A stretch of 64,000 bases of DNA. Source: Rhodothermales bacterium. Lineage in GTDB: Bacteria > Bacteroidota > Rhodothermia > Rhodothermales > JAHQVL01. The first letter of the stretch is position 1, and each line of letters opens with the position of its first letter. Position numbers and translations under genes: made by a program. Shown here piece after piece: positions 17,673-25,432 of the stretch. The stretch is from contig JAWKNW010000004.1 of NCBI GenBank assembly GCA_041391505.1, positions 186,001-250,000 on the forward strand, written 5' to 3'. The notes below the pieces were generated by a model that was given only the letters and a program-made list of their open reading frames with translations, did no database searches and was not told the DNA's origin.

Positions 17673-17701
17673 GGCGGGATGCCGCGCTACGACATCCCGC
17701 C
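17673..17701. other. Hairpin between copies 2 and 3
   Basis: GGCGGGATG pairs with CATCCCGCC around CCGCGCTACGA. A run of five A lies just before it on the plus strand, so it would look like a terminator for minus-strand transcription. Confidence 0.5.
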
Positions 17702-17711
17702 TCTCCTGGGT

Positions 17712-17790
17712 TTGCTGCTTAAATCGGGGGGCAAGCAGCAAGGTAGAGGGCTGGCCGTTTCCCTCACGGGTAACGGCCGGCCCGAACCAT
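17712..17790 (+). ncRNA. Structured element copy 3 of 4, divergent second hairpin
   Basis: Keeps the TTGCTGCT...G6...AGCAGCAA hairpin and AGGTAGAG unchanged, but the second hairpin is GGGCTGGCCGTT / AACGGCCGGCCC with a different loop. The sequence has changed while pairing is kept (one bulge or G-T). It starts 134 nt after copy 2. Confidence 0.55.
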
Positions 17791-17826
17791 TTACAAGACC
17801 CGAAAGATACTACCCTGTTTTGAATA

Positions 17827-17895
17827 TGCTGCTATAACCGGGGGGCAAGCAGCAAGGTAAAGAGCCGATCCAATGCAAATTGGGTCGGCTTTTCC
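17827..17895 (+). ncRNA. Structured element copy 4 of 4, ends in a terminator-like hairpin
   Basis: TGCTGCT...CCGGGGGGCA...AGCAGCA, then AGGTAAAG, then AGCCGATCCAAT-GCAA-ATTGGGTCGGCT and TTTTCCTGTTTT. The second hairpin again has a new but paired sequence. It starts 115 nt after copy 3 and lies just past the rarA stop, to which it is convergent. Confidence 0.55.
17862..17895. terminator. Intrinsic terminator, possibly bidirectional
   Basis: 12-bp stem AGCCGATCCAAT/ATTGGGTCGGCT with GCAA loop and a T-rich tail on the plus strand. It also lies 8 nt beyond the minus-strand rarA stop, so it may serve both directions. Confidence 0.7.
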
Positions 17896-17902
17896 TGTTT
17901 TG

Positions 17903-19297
17903 TTACATTTGGTCGCGCTCTTCGGGCGGCTCGTCCTTGCCGGCATACCGTTTCACGCGGCGCAACAGATGCTCTTCCTCGTCGCGTTGCTGGTGCGCCT
18001 CCATCCAGGCGGCAATGCGTTGCTCGTACCCCTGGCCGCTCGGTTTGTAGAAGTACGTGCCCTGCATCTCGTTCGGCAGGTACTGTTGCGGGACGTAGTG
18101 ATCCCGAAAGGCGTGCGGGTAGAGGTATCCCTCGCCATGGCCGAACCCTTTTTTGTCCCGATTGGCATCTTTGATCGGATTCGGAACGTCGTGCGACTGC
18201 TCCTGCTCCACGAACTGGAGCGCGTCGAAAAACGACAGGGTGGTGTTGCTTTTGGGTGCGGTGGCCAGGTAGAGGCAGCATTGTGCCAGGTGGAAACGCC
18301 CTTCGGGCATGCCCACGTAGTCGTATGCCTGCGACGCGGCCACGGCGATCTGCAAGGCGCGGGGATCCGCGAGGCCGATGTCTTCGGAGGCGAAGATCAG
18401 CATGCGGCGAAAGATGAAACGCGGGTCCTCGCCGGCGTAGACCATGCGCGCCATCCAGTAGAGCGCGGCGTCGGCGTCCGACCCCCGGAGGCTTTTGATG
18501 AAGGCGCTGATCGTGTCGAAGTGGGCATCGCCCTCCTTGTCGTACAGGACGGCTCGTTTCTGGATGCTCTGTTCGGCCACCGGCAGATCGATACGGAGCA
18601 CCCCCTGTTCGTCCACGCGTGTGGTTTCGACAGCGAGCTCCAGCGCATTGAGCAGCGAGCGGGCGTCGCCGTTGGCGGTGCTGACGAGGTGCGCGAGCGC
18701 GTCGTCGTCGATGACGACGTTGCGGGTTCCATAGCCCCGCTCCCGGTCCTGGATAGCCATGAGGGCCACCCGGCGGAGGTCATCCTCCTCCAGGGTCCGC
18801 AGTTCGAAGATGCGCGATCGGCTGACCAGCGCCTTGTTGACCTCGAAGTACGGGTTTTCGGTCGTTGCGCCGACAAAAATGACGGTGCCGTTTTCGACAT
18901 GCGGGAGCAGCGCATCCTGCTGGGCCTTGTTGAACCGGTGCACCTCGTCGACGAAGAGGATGGTCCGCTTCTGTTGCAGCTTCAGCCGCTCCTGGGCATC
19001 GTGGATGGCATCGCGGATATCTTTCACGCCGGCGAGCACCGCATTCAGCGCCGTGAAGTGGGCCGATGTCGTGTTGGCGATGATGCGGGCCAGCGTCGTC
19101 TTTCCCGTGCCCGGAGGGCCGTAAAAGATCAAGGAGGACAGCTGGTCGGCTTCGATGGCGCGCCGGAGGAGCTTGCCTTCCCCCAGCACATGGCCCTGCC
19201 CGATAAAGGTATGCAGACTGCGCGGCCGCATGCGGTCGGCGAGAGGCGCATTCCGGGCCCGGTAGCGCTCGGCGGCGTCGTTGAAGAGGTCGGACAT
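17903..19297 (-). CDS. rarA: Replication-associated recombination protein A (AAA+ ATPase, MgsA/WRNIP1 family)
   Basis: 464 residues from ATG at 19297 (MSDLFNDAAERYRARNAPLADRMRP); an upstream ATG at 19318 is less family-like. The RarA opening LADRMRPRSLHTFIGQ is followed by Walker A GPPGTGKT, Walker B ILFVDEVHRFNK, sensor 1 VGATTENPYFEV and Arg-finger region SRSRIFEL. The C-terminal half holds the tetramerisation and helical domains typical of RarA (GSDADAALYWMARM, then EDIGLADPRAL and LPNEMQG). RarA acts at stalled replication forks. Length and motif order are normal. The gene for a uracil-DNA-glycosylase-like protein follows upstream on the same strand, so DNA-maintenance genes are grouped. 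Confidence 0.95.
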   Translation of the reverse strand: MSDLFNDAAERYRARNAPLADRMRPRSLHTFIGQGHVLGEGKLLRRAIEADQLSSLIFYGPPGTGKTTLARIIANTTSAHFTALNAVLAGVKDIRDAIHDAQERLKLQQKRTILFVDEVHRFNKAQQDALLPHVENGTVIFVGATTENPYFEVNKALVSRSRIFELRTLEEDDLRRVALMAIQDRERGYGTRNVVIDDDALAHLVSTANGDARSLLNALELAVETTRVDEQGVLRIDLPVAEQSIQKRAVLYDKEGDAHFDTISAFIKSLRGSDADAALYWMARMVYAGEDPRFIFRRMLIFASEDIGLADPRALQIAVAASQAYDYVGMPEGRFHLAQCCLYLATAPKSNTTLSFFDALQFVEQEQSHDVPNPIKDANRDKKGFGHGEGYLYPHAFRDHYVPQQYLPNEMQGTYFYKPSGQGYEQRIAAWMEAHQQRDEEEHLLRRVKRYAGKDEPPEERDQM

Positions 19298-19348
19298 GTG
19301 GGTGATCGCAAAATGCAAAATGAAAAACGCAAAATGATGCCCGGGGGA

Positions 19349-20005
19349 TCACAAACCGAGTTCGGCGAAGGCTTCTCGCACGCCCTGCTCGAACAGGAGC
19401 GCGCCGCCCTGCGAGGGATGGCGCACGTAGCGGCAGGGTAGGCCTAGCTGCTGCAGTACGTGTTCGGCCTTTCGGCCAATCGCCAGAATACGCTCGGGCT
19501 TGAGGATCTCGACCATGCCATCCACTACATCCCGGAACGCCATTACTTCCCGATGGGTCGGGTTTCGGATGGACAGCATGCGCTCCGCCTTGTACGGGTG
19601 GAACGGGACGGTATTCCAGGTGAAAAAAGCCGGGAAATAGGGTCGCAGGATACGCCAGTAGATATTCGCGCTGTACTCGGTGTGCGGTTTTTCTTCGAGG
19701 CTTGTCGGCGTCCCGTCGATCGGAAACGCCGGGTCGGCCAGTTGGGATTCGCTGACGAGCGGCACGCCCGAGAATCGGCAGCCCCAGGGCCCCGGCGCCT
19801 CGGCCAGCAGGAGCACCCTCGGGGCGGTCCGGTAGCTGGCGAAGTATTGCCGAAGGTTCTCGCGTCGGATCGCCGGCGCGTCCGGATGGTCGATGCCGTC
19901 GACCCGGTCCGCGTAGGGGTTAAAAAGCCCCGCAGCGGAAGGGACCGTAAACACCTGTTCCGATACGAGCGCCCAGAGTCGGTCTGGCAGGGAAGTAGCG
20001 TGCAT
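19349..20005 (-). CDS. Uracil-DNA glycosylase-like protein
   Basis: 218 residues from ATG 20005. The longer in-frame reading to 20137 overlaps the Nramp gene in another frame and is rejected. UDG-superfamily signs are the motif-1-like LLLAEAPGPWGCRFSGVPLVSE, a central WNTVPFHPYKAE segment and the motif-2-like RYVRHPSQGG near the C-terminus. These match the usual APG...GxPF and HPS positions. The exact UDG family is unclear, and the residues for uracil activation would need alignment. The gene lies between rarA and the Nramp gene on the same strand, 8 nt from the latter. Confidence 0.75.
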   Translation of the reverse strand: MHATSLPDRLWALVSEQVFTVPSAAGLFNPYADRVDGIDHPDAPAIRRENLRQYFASYRTAPRVLLLAEAPGPWGCRFSGVPLVSESQLADPAFPIDGTPTSLEEKPHTEYSANIYWRILRPYFPAFFTWNTVPFHPYKAERMLSIRNPTHREVMAFRDVVDGMVEILKPERILAIGRKAEHVLQQLGLPCRYVRHPSQGGALLFEQGVREAFAELGL

Positions 20006-20013
20006 GCGAAGCC

Positions 20014-21300
20014 TTACGATCCGAAGAGCCCTTTGATCGCGCCCGCCAGTTCGGGCATGCCGATGAAGGCGAAAAACAGCAGGGTGCCGATCAGGATGAG
20101 GGTGGTGAGGGGCCGATTGCGGTGGACGCCCATCCACCCGGGTTTTCGATTCAACAGAAAGAGGGTCAGCGCAAGCATCGGCATGACGAGCGCACCGTAC
20201 ACGGCATTGAGTTTCTGGACGAGCTCGAAGTTATAAAACAGCCCCACCATCGGGATTGTCGCGATGCCGACGAGATAGGCCCGGTAGGGCGTGCTCCGGA
20301 TGTCGACCCGGTCGCGGCCCGGTCCGGGGCGGGTGATGCGGAGGTAGTCGGCAAAGAGGTAGGGCGTCGATTGCCAGACGCCGAGCATGCTCGAGAACAT
20401 GGCCGCCCAGGCGCCGACGAGAAACAGCAGGCGTCCCGCCGGCCCCGCGACGCCGCCCAGCTGGTCGCCCAGCGACACCACGAGCTGCGCGCTCGGCTGC
20501 CGCTCGAGGTCGATGGCGCTCGCGATGATCACCATCGACATGCCGAAGAGCGCCGTGGCCGCGTACGCCACGCCGAGGTCGATCCGGCAGAGCCGGATCG
20601 CGCCGGCGTCCGCACGCCCTTCTTCGCGGATCCAGTATCCGTAACTCAGCACCGTGAGCGTTCCTCCGACGCCGCCCATCAGGGCCAGCGTCCACGTGGC
20701 GCCCTCGTCGACGCCGGCCGGGGCGTAGGCGGGTATGCGGGGTACGAACAGGCCCTGAAGGACCGCCGGCCAGTCGGGGCCGATGAGGACGGCGGTGAGG
20801 ACCACCAGGAGAAACATCAGCCCGATGCAGAGGCTCATGGTCCACTCGAACAGGCGAAACGACCCGGCCAGGACGAGGCCGAGGGCTACGAGGCTGTGGA
20901 GGGCGCCCCAGATCATCTTGGCGCGAACGGGGTCGTCGAACACCGGGAAGAGGGCATGGGCGGCGACGCCGCAGGCGCTGATGAGCGACGAACCGACGCT
21001 GAACGACCAGACGAGGAAGTAGGTGATGAAGAAATACCGGGCGATCGGGCCGAGCCGGCGGATGGCGCCCTCCAGGAGGGTTTCTCCCGTGACCAGCTGC
21101 CAGCGCGCCAGCCCCTCGGTCAGCACGAACTTGATGCCGGCGCCGAGCGCCACGGCCCACAGGACGGCCACGCCGAGCTTGCTGCCCGCGAAGGCGCCGG
21201 TAGCCAGGTCGCCGGCGCCGACGCCGGTGGCGGCGATCAGGATGCCCGGACCGATGACGGCGATCCAGGCGCGTCGGGCGATGGGCGAGTCTGCGGGCAT
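20014..21300 (-). CDS. Nramp-like transporter lacking the canonical metal-binding motifs
   Basis: 428 residues from ATG 21300 with about eleven hydrophobic helices of the LeuT/Nramp type: GPGILIAAT in helix 1, a helix 6 GGVGGTLTVLSYGYW and a long C-terminal set. In classical Nramp proteins helix 1 reads DPGN and helix 6 MPHN, supplying the metal ligands. Here the corresponding stretches read GAGD and LSYG. The fold is Nramp-like but the transported ion is uncertain. It is divergent from the esterase/ATP-grasp operon, with 146 nt between starts. Confidence 0.82.
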   Translation of the reverse strand: MPADSPIARRAWIAVIGPGILIAATGVGAGDLATGAFAGSKLGVAVLWAVALGAGIKFVLTEGLARWQLVTGETLLEGAIRRLGPIARYFFITYFLVWSFSVGSSLISACGVAAHALFPVFDDPVRAKMIWGALHSLVALGLVLAGSFRLFEWTMSLCIGLMFLLVVLTAVLIGPDWPAVLQGLFVPRIPAYAPAGVDEGATWTLALMGGVGGTLTVLSYGYWIREEGRADAGAIRLCRIDLGVAYAATALFGMSMVIIASAIDLERQPSAQLVVSLGDQLGGVAGPAGRLLFLVGAWAAMFSSMLGVWQSTPYLFADYLRITRPGPGRDRVDIRSTPYRAYLVGIATIPMVGLFYNFELVQKLNAVYGALVMPMLALTLFLLNRKPGWMGVHRNRPLTTLILIGTLLFFAFIGMPELAGAIKGLFGS

Positions 21301-21446
21301 CGGGTAGCGGGATGGACGGCGGCTCCATGATACGGCCGCGCCGGGGTAACTCGCCAAAAAGAGGGCGTGGACTGGCGGGTTTTTCTTGTCCGCATCCGTA
21401 CATTTCGGGGCGTTCCACCGTCGCTTCTCCTCGAAAAAACCACGAC

Positions 21447-22160
21447 ATGCATCGCGAGCACATCAAATGGCACAGCCCCGCTCTCGGGCGGGACATGGAT
21501 CTCCTCGTACTCGGTCATGCCGGCACGCCCGCGCTCGTGTTTCCATCCAGCCTCGGGCGGTTTTACGAGTGGGAGGATTTCGGGATGGCCGGCGCCCTGT
21601 CCCGCCAGCTGGAGGAAGGCCACAACCGGCTGATCTGCGTGGACTCCGTCGATGCCGAGAGCCTCTACAACCGCGGCGTGGATCCCTACACGCGCATCAA
21701 ACGGCATCAGCAATACGAGCGCTACATCATCGACGAAGTGGTGCCGTATATCCGCCACATCAGCGGGCAATCCTTCCTGATTGCGGCGGGCGCCAGCTTC
21801 GGCGGGTATCATGCGGCGAACATGGTCTTCAAGCACCCCTGGGCGTTCGGCAAACTGATCGCCCTGAGCGGCGCGTTCGACATCAGGTCGCAACTCGACG
21901 GGTTCTACAACGACGACGTGTATTTCAGCAACCCCATCGATTATCTCCCGAACCTCACCGACCACGGCACGCTCGAGGCCATTCGCCGCAACCATATTAT
22001 CCTGAGCACCGCCGAGTACGATCCGTGCAAGGCGGCGAACGATACCCTCAGTGGCATCCTGCACGCCAAGAGCATCGGTCATACCCTCGATTCGCGCCCC
22101 GGCGTATTCGGCCACGACTGGCCCTGGTGGCGCGATCTCATCGTGCAGCATATCGCCTGA
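21447..22160 (+). CDS. Esterase-family alpha/beta hydrolase, first gene of the ATP-grasp operon
   Basis: 237 residues from ATG 21447. The nucleophile elbow is GASFGG (Ser117), followed by HAANMVFKHPWAFG, a layout like the putative-esterase (esterase D / antigen-85-like) family. A likely catalytic His is in VFGHDWPWWRD near the C-terminus. There is no signal peptide, so it should be cytoplasmic. It leads a tight plus-strand operon, 55 nt before an ATP-grasp ligase, and the operon's fifth gene is a second esterase. It could load, release or hydrolyse the product of the ligases, but nothing in the sequence fixes the substrate. Confidence 0.85.
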   Translation: MHREHIKWHSPALGRDMDLLVLGHAGTPALVFPSSLGRFYEWEDFGMAGALSRQLEEGHNRLICVDSVDAESLYNRGVDPYTRIKRHQQYERYIIDEVVPYIRHISGQSFLIAAGASFGGYHAANMVFKHPWAFGKLIALSGAFDIRSQLDGFYNDDVYFSNPIDYLPNLTDHGTLEAIRRNHIILSTAEYDPCKAANDTLSGILHAKSIGHTLDSRPGVFGHDWPWWRDLIVQHIA

Positions 22161-22215
22161 GCCCATCGCGCGGTCAACCGTCCGCGCGAGCACCCGCAAC
22201 CCCACCCGACTCCCC

Positions 22216-23178
22216 ATGGCTAGCAAGAAAGAAGTCAAAATCGGCATTCTCCGCGGAATGGAGACCACGTTTCCGGACGGACTCATTCACCACATCAACG
22301 AGCACTACGGCGACAAGGGCGTCACCGCGGAATTCGTGATGCTCGACTCGGTGCGGATGGACGGAGACCCGGAATACGCCGTTTTGCTCGACCGGATATC
22401 CCACGAAGTGCCTTTCTACCGCTCCTACCTCAAGTGGGCGTCGCTCAAGGGCACGTACGTGGTCAACAATCCGTTCTGGTGGAGCGCCGACGACAAGTTC
22501 ATCGACAACGTGATCGCCGAAGCCGCCGGCGTGGCGGTGCCGCGGACCGTCATCCTGCCGCACAAGGACCACATGCCCAATACCCAGGCGTCGTCGTATC
22601 GGAACCTGAAGTATCCGATCGACTGGCCGGCGGTGTTCGCCTATGTCGGGTTTCCCGCCTTCCTCAAGCCGCACGACGGCGGGGGATGGCGCGGGGTGAC
22701 GCGGGTAGCCGACCCCGAGGCGCTGTTCGAGGCGTACAACGCGTCGGGCACGTCGTGCATGATGCTCCAGGAGTCGATCGAGTTCGAGGATTATTTCCGG
22801 TGCTACGGCATCGGGCGGAAGCACGTCCGCATCATGCGGTACAACCCGGCGGCGGACAACGCCGGCACCCGGTACACCGAAGTGGATCCGTCGCCGATCG
22901 ATCCGAAGATGAAGAAAAAGCTGGAGCGCGACGTGCTCGCGTTGTGCGACGCGCTCGGGTACGACCTGAATACGGTCGAGTTCGCCGTCCGCGGCGGGAT
23001 TCCGTACGCGATCGACTTCATGAATCCCGCGCCGGATGCCGACTACCACACGGTCGGTCAGGAAAATTACGAGTGGGTGATCCGGACAGTCGGGAAATTC
23101 CTCGTCGACCGGGCGAAGTCGAAGCCCGCGCCGGCGTTTACGGCCAACGGATTGCTGGAGCCCGGGAGGGTGGGCTGA
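22216..23178 (+). CDS. ATP-grasp domain ligase
   Basis: 320 residues from ATG 22216; longer in-frame readings only run into the previous gene. An N-terminal alpha/beta pre-ATP-grasp part (KIGILRGMETTFPDGLIHHINE) is followed by the ATP-grasp fold: FPAFLKPHDGGGWRGV (Lys151 and Gly-rich loop), MMLQESIEF, RHVRIM-type strand (KHVRIMRYN) and the Mg site YAIDFMNPAPD (Asp267, Asn270). ATP-grasp enzymes form acyl-phosphates and join carboxylates to amines or thiols. Three nucleotides separate it from the second ATP-grasp gene. The two ligases plus an amidotransferase suggest stepwise amide formation on an unknown scaffold. Confidence 0.87.
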   Translation: MASKKEVKIGILRGMETTFPDGLIHHINEHYGDKGVTAEFVMLDSVRMDGDPEYAVLLDRISHEVPFYRSYLKWASLKGTYVVNNPFWWSADDKFIDNVIAEAAGVAVPRTVILPHKDHMPNTQASSYRNLKYPIDWPAVFAYVGFPAFLKPHDGGGWRGVTRVADPEALFEAYNASGTSCMMLQESIEFEDYFRCYGIGRKHVRIMRYNPAADNAGTRYTEVDPSPIDPKMKKKLERDVLALCDALGYDLNTVEFAVRGGIPYAIDFMNPAPDADYHTVGQENYEWVIRTVGKFLVDRAKSKPAPAFTANGLLEPGRVG

Positions 23179-23181
23179 TCG

Positions 23182-24570
23182 ATGTCGAACGCACTGACGA
23201 ACGCCATCGGCGCCTATCACGGATTGATCGAGGCCAACCTGCCGGCGGCCGAGGCCCAGCTCGACCAGCTCGTCGCGCTGCAGCACGAACGCCGCGTGCT
23301 CTTTGGCGACCGGCACATGGCGAACAGCCTGCGCCCGACGCTGATGACCGAGGCGACCTACAACGCCGTGCAGGACACCGTGTATCTGATCCGTCAGGCC
23401 ATCCTGCATATCGCGGCGATCTGTTTCGGCAAGGAACAGGTGCTCCGGCATGAGCTGGGGATGGAGGATTGGGAGATCGAGCTGGCGGCGATACCGACGA
23501 ACGTGATCCGGCTTTCGGCATTCGCCCGGATGGATTCGTTTATGACCCGGTCGTCGTTCAAGTTCGTCGAGCTGAACGCCGAGAATCCCGCCGGCATCGC
23601 GTATCTCCACGAACTCGGGCGCATCTACCGGTCGCTGCCGATCTTCCAGGCGTTCGAGAAGCAGCATCCCGTTCGCTTCGTGTCGCCGCTCGAGCACACG
23701 GTGGCGGCGCTGATGCAGATCTACCACGAGCAATTCGACGGCCGGGAAGAGCATCCCGCCGTCGCCATCGTGGACCATCTCGACGTGCCTACGATCCACG
23801 AGTTCAACCTGCTGAAAGCCTATCTCGAACGCATGGGCTATCCGTGCGAGGTGGTGGATCCGCGGGCGCTGGAGTGCCGGGACGGGTGGATCTATGCGAA
23901 CGGGCGGCGGATCGACATCCTGTATCGCCGGCTGTTGATGAACGAGTACTACGAGATGCGCGACACGTGCAAGGCATTTCTGGAAGGCTATATCGCCCAG
24001 AAAACGTGCTACCTCAACACGTTCCGCACGAAGATGGTGCACAAGAAGGCCATCTTCAGCCTGTTGACGGATGAGCGCTACACCCGCCATCTCACGCCCG
24101 AACAGCAGGAGGCCATCCGGAATCACATCCCGTGGACGCGCATGCTGCGCGCGGAGCGGACCACGTTCCGGGGTCTGGACATCGACCTCTTAGAGTTCGT
24201 CCGAAACAACCGAAACTACTTTGTAATCAAGCCGAACGACGAGTATGGCGGCAAGGGGGTTACGCTCGGATTCTCCGCCTCCCAGGCGGAGTGGGACGAC
24301 GCCATCGAACAAAGCGCGCGGCATCAATTTGTAGTCCAGGAGGTAGTAGATATCCATCGGGAGCCCTTCCTGCAGAAAACAGCCGGCGGATGGGAATACG
24401 TGCCGACTATCATCGACCTGGATCCGTATCTCAACGGACCCCTGATGGGAGGCTGCCTGACGCGGACGTCGGCCTCGAACCTGGCCAACGTAACGGCCGG
24501 CGGCGGTTCGCTGCCGCTGTTCATCTTACGCCATACGCATGACGACAATTCGTACCGAGTCCCCGATTAA
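23182..24570 (+). CDS. Circularly-permuted-type ATP-grasp / glutathionylspermidine-synthase-like ligase
   Basis: 462 residues. The N-terminal 110 residues are helical (AYHGLIEANLPAAEAQLDQL, RPTLMTEATYNAVQDTVYLI). The acidic metal-site-like motif FVELNAENPAGIAY (Glu130, Asn132, Glu134) precedes the Lys/Gly loop FVIKPNDEYGGKGVTLG (Lys350), which is the reverse of normal ATP-grasp order and typical of permuted members. The end (GGCLTRTSASNLANVTAGGGS) is also like that group. It probably ligates an amine to a carboxylate at ATP cost. The last 32 nt overlap the next gene in another frame, so expression is coupled. The subfamily is a judgement from motif order. Confidence 0.82.
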   Translation: MSNALTNAIGAYHGLIEANLPAAEAQLDQLVALQHERRVLFGDRHMANSLRPTLMTEATYNAVQDTVYLIRQAILHIAAICFGKEQVLRHELGMEDWEIELAAIPTNVIRLSAFARMDSFMTRSSFKFVELNAENPAGIAYLHELGRIYRSLPIFQAFEKQHPVRFVSPLEHTVAALMQIYHEQFDGREEHPAVAIVDHLDVPTIHEFNLLKAYLERMGYPCEVVDPRALECRDGWIYANGRRIDILYRRLLMNEYYEMRDTCKAFLEGYIAQKTCYLNTFRTKMVHKKAIFSLLTDERYTRHLTPEQQEAIRNHIPWTRMLRAERTTFRGLDIDLLEFVRNNRNYFVIKPNDEYGGKGVTLGFSASQAEWDDAIEQSARHQFVVQEVVDIHREPFLQKTAGGWEYVPTIIDLDPYLNGPLMGGCLTRTSASNLANVTAGGGSLPLFILRHTHDDNSYRVPD

Positions 24571-25420
24571 CGTCGCCATTCTCGATCTGTACAACGGGGA
24601 GCCCAATCTGGGCATGCATGCCATCGAGCGGTTCTTGCTCAACGGCCGGGCCCACTATTCGGGGCGTTCGTTTACGTGGAAAACCTTCGATGTGCGTCGC
24701 CGCAGCGAGGTGCCCGACCTGTCGTACGATCTGTACATCTCGTCGGGCGGACCGGGGAGCCCGTTCGAGGGCGTCGGGACGGCCTGGGAGGATGCGTATT
24801 TTAGCTGGCTGGATCGGTTGTGGACGTTCAACGAGTCGCATCGCGCGGAGGGGCGGGCCCGGCACGTCCTGTTCATCTGCCACTCGTTCCAGTTGATGTG
24901 CCGGCATTTCGGCGTCGCCGAGGTGACCCGCCGGCGCTCCGAGTCGTTCGGGGTCTTCCCGGTGAACCCGACGTCGGCCGGCGTGCAGGACCCGCTGTTC
25001 CAGGGATTGGGCGACCCGTTTTATGCGGCCGACTTTCGGCACTGGCAGGTGGTACATCGGCACGAGCGGCGGATCGAAGAGCTGGGCGCGCAGATCCTGG
25101 CCCGCGAAAAATTCCGTCCGCATGTCGCACTCGAGCAGGCCATCATGGCGCTGCGCGTTTCGCCGGAGATGGTCGGCGTGCAGTTTCATCCCGAGGCGCA
25201 TCCGCCGGGCATGCTTCGGCACTTCAACGACCCGGTTCGCCGCGCGGCGCTCATCGAGGCGCACGGCGAGGCCAAGTTCAAGCTCATCATGCAGCGGCTC
25301 AAGGATCGACAGTATCTGGCGCGCACGCACAGCCGCGTCATCCCGAACTTTCTCCATCAGGCGATCGGGGAGCCCTGGACCAGCGAAGCGACGCGGCCTG
25401 TCGAACCGCACGTCGCCTGA
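24539..25420 (+). CDS. Class-I glutamine amidotransferase-like protein
   Basis: 293 residues starting inside the end of the upstream ligase gene (32-nt overlap). Triad candidates are Cys114 in LFICHSFQLM, and His217 and Glu219 in VGVQFHPEAHP. The SSGGPGSPFEG stretch corresponds to the oxyanion strand. The nucleophile elbow reads ICHSFQ where most class-I enzymes have GxCxGxQ, so it may be a non-glutaminase relative. About 70 residues follow the triad. A working GATase would supply ammonia to one of the neighbouring ATP-grasp ligases. Together these four genes look like one pathway. Confidence 0.83.
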   Translation: MTTIRTESPINVAILDLYNGEPNLGMHAIERFLLNGRAHYSGRSFTWKTFDVRRRSEVPDLSYDLYISSGGPGSPFEGVGTAWEDAYFSWLDRLWTFNESHRAEGRARHVLFICHSFQLMCRHFGVAEVTRRRSESFGVFPVNPTSAGVQDPLFQGLGDPFYAADFRHWQVVHRHERRIEELGAQILAREKFRPHVALEQAIMALRVSPEMVGVQFHPEAHPPGMLRHFNDPVRRAALIEAHGEAKFKLIMQRLKDRQYLARTHSRVIPNFLHQAIGEPWTSEATRPVEPHVA

Positions 25421-25432
25421 CATCACGCCTAC

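Noticed and set aside
17432..17895. Integron attC-like array
   Set aside because: No GTTRRRY/RYYYAAC core sites, no cassette genes between copies and no integrase nearby.
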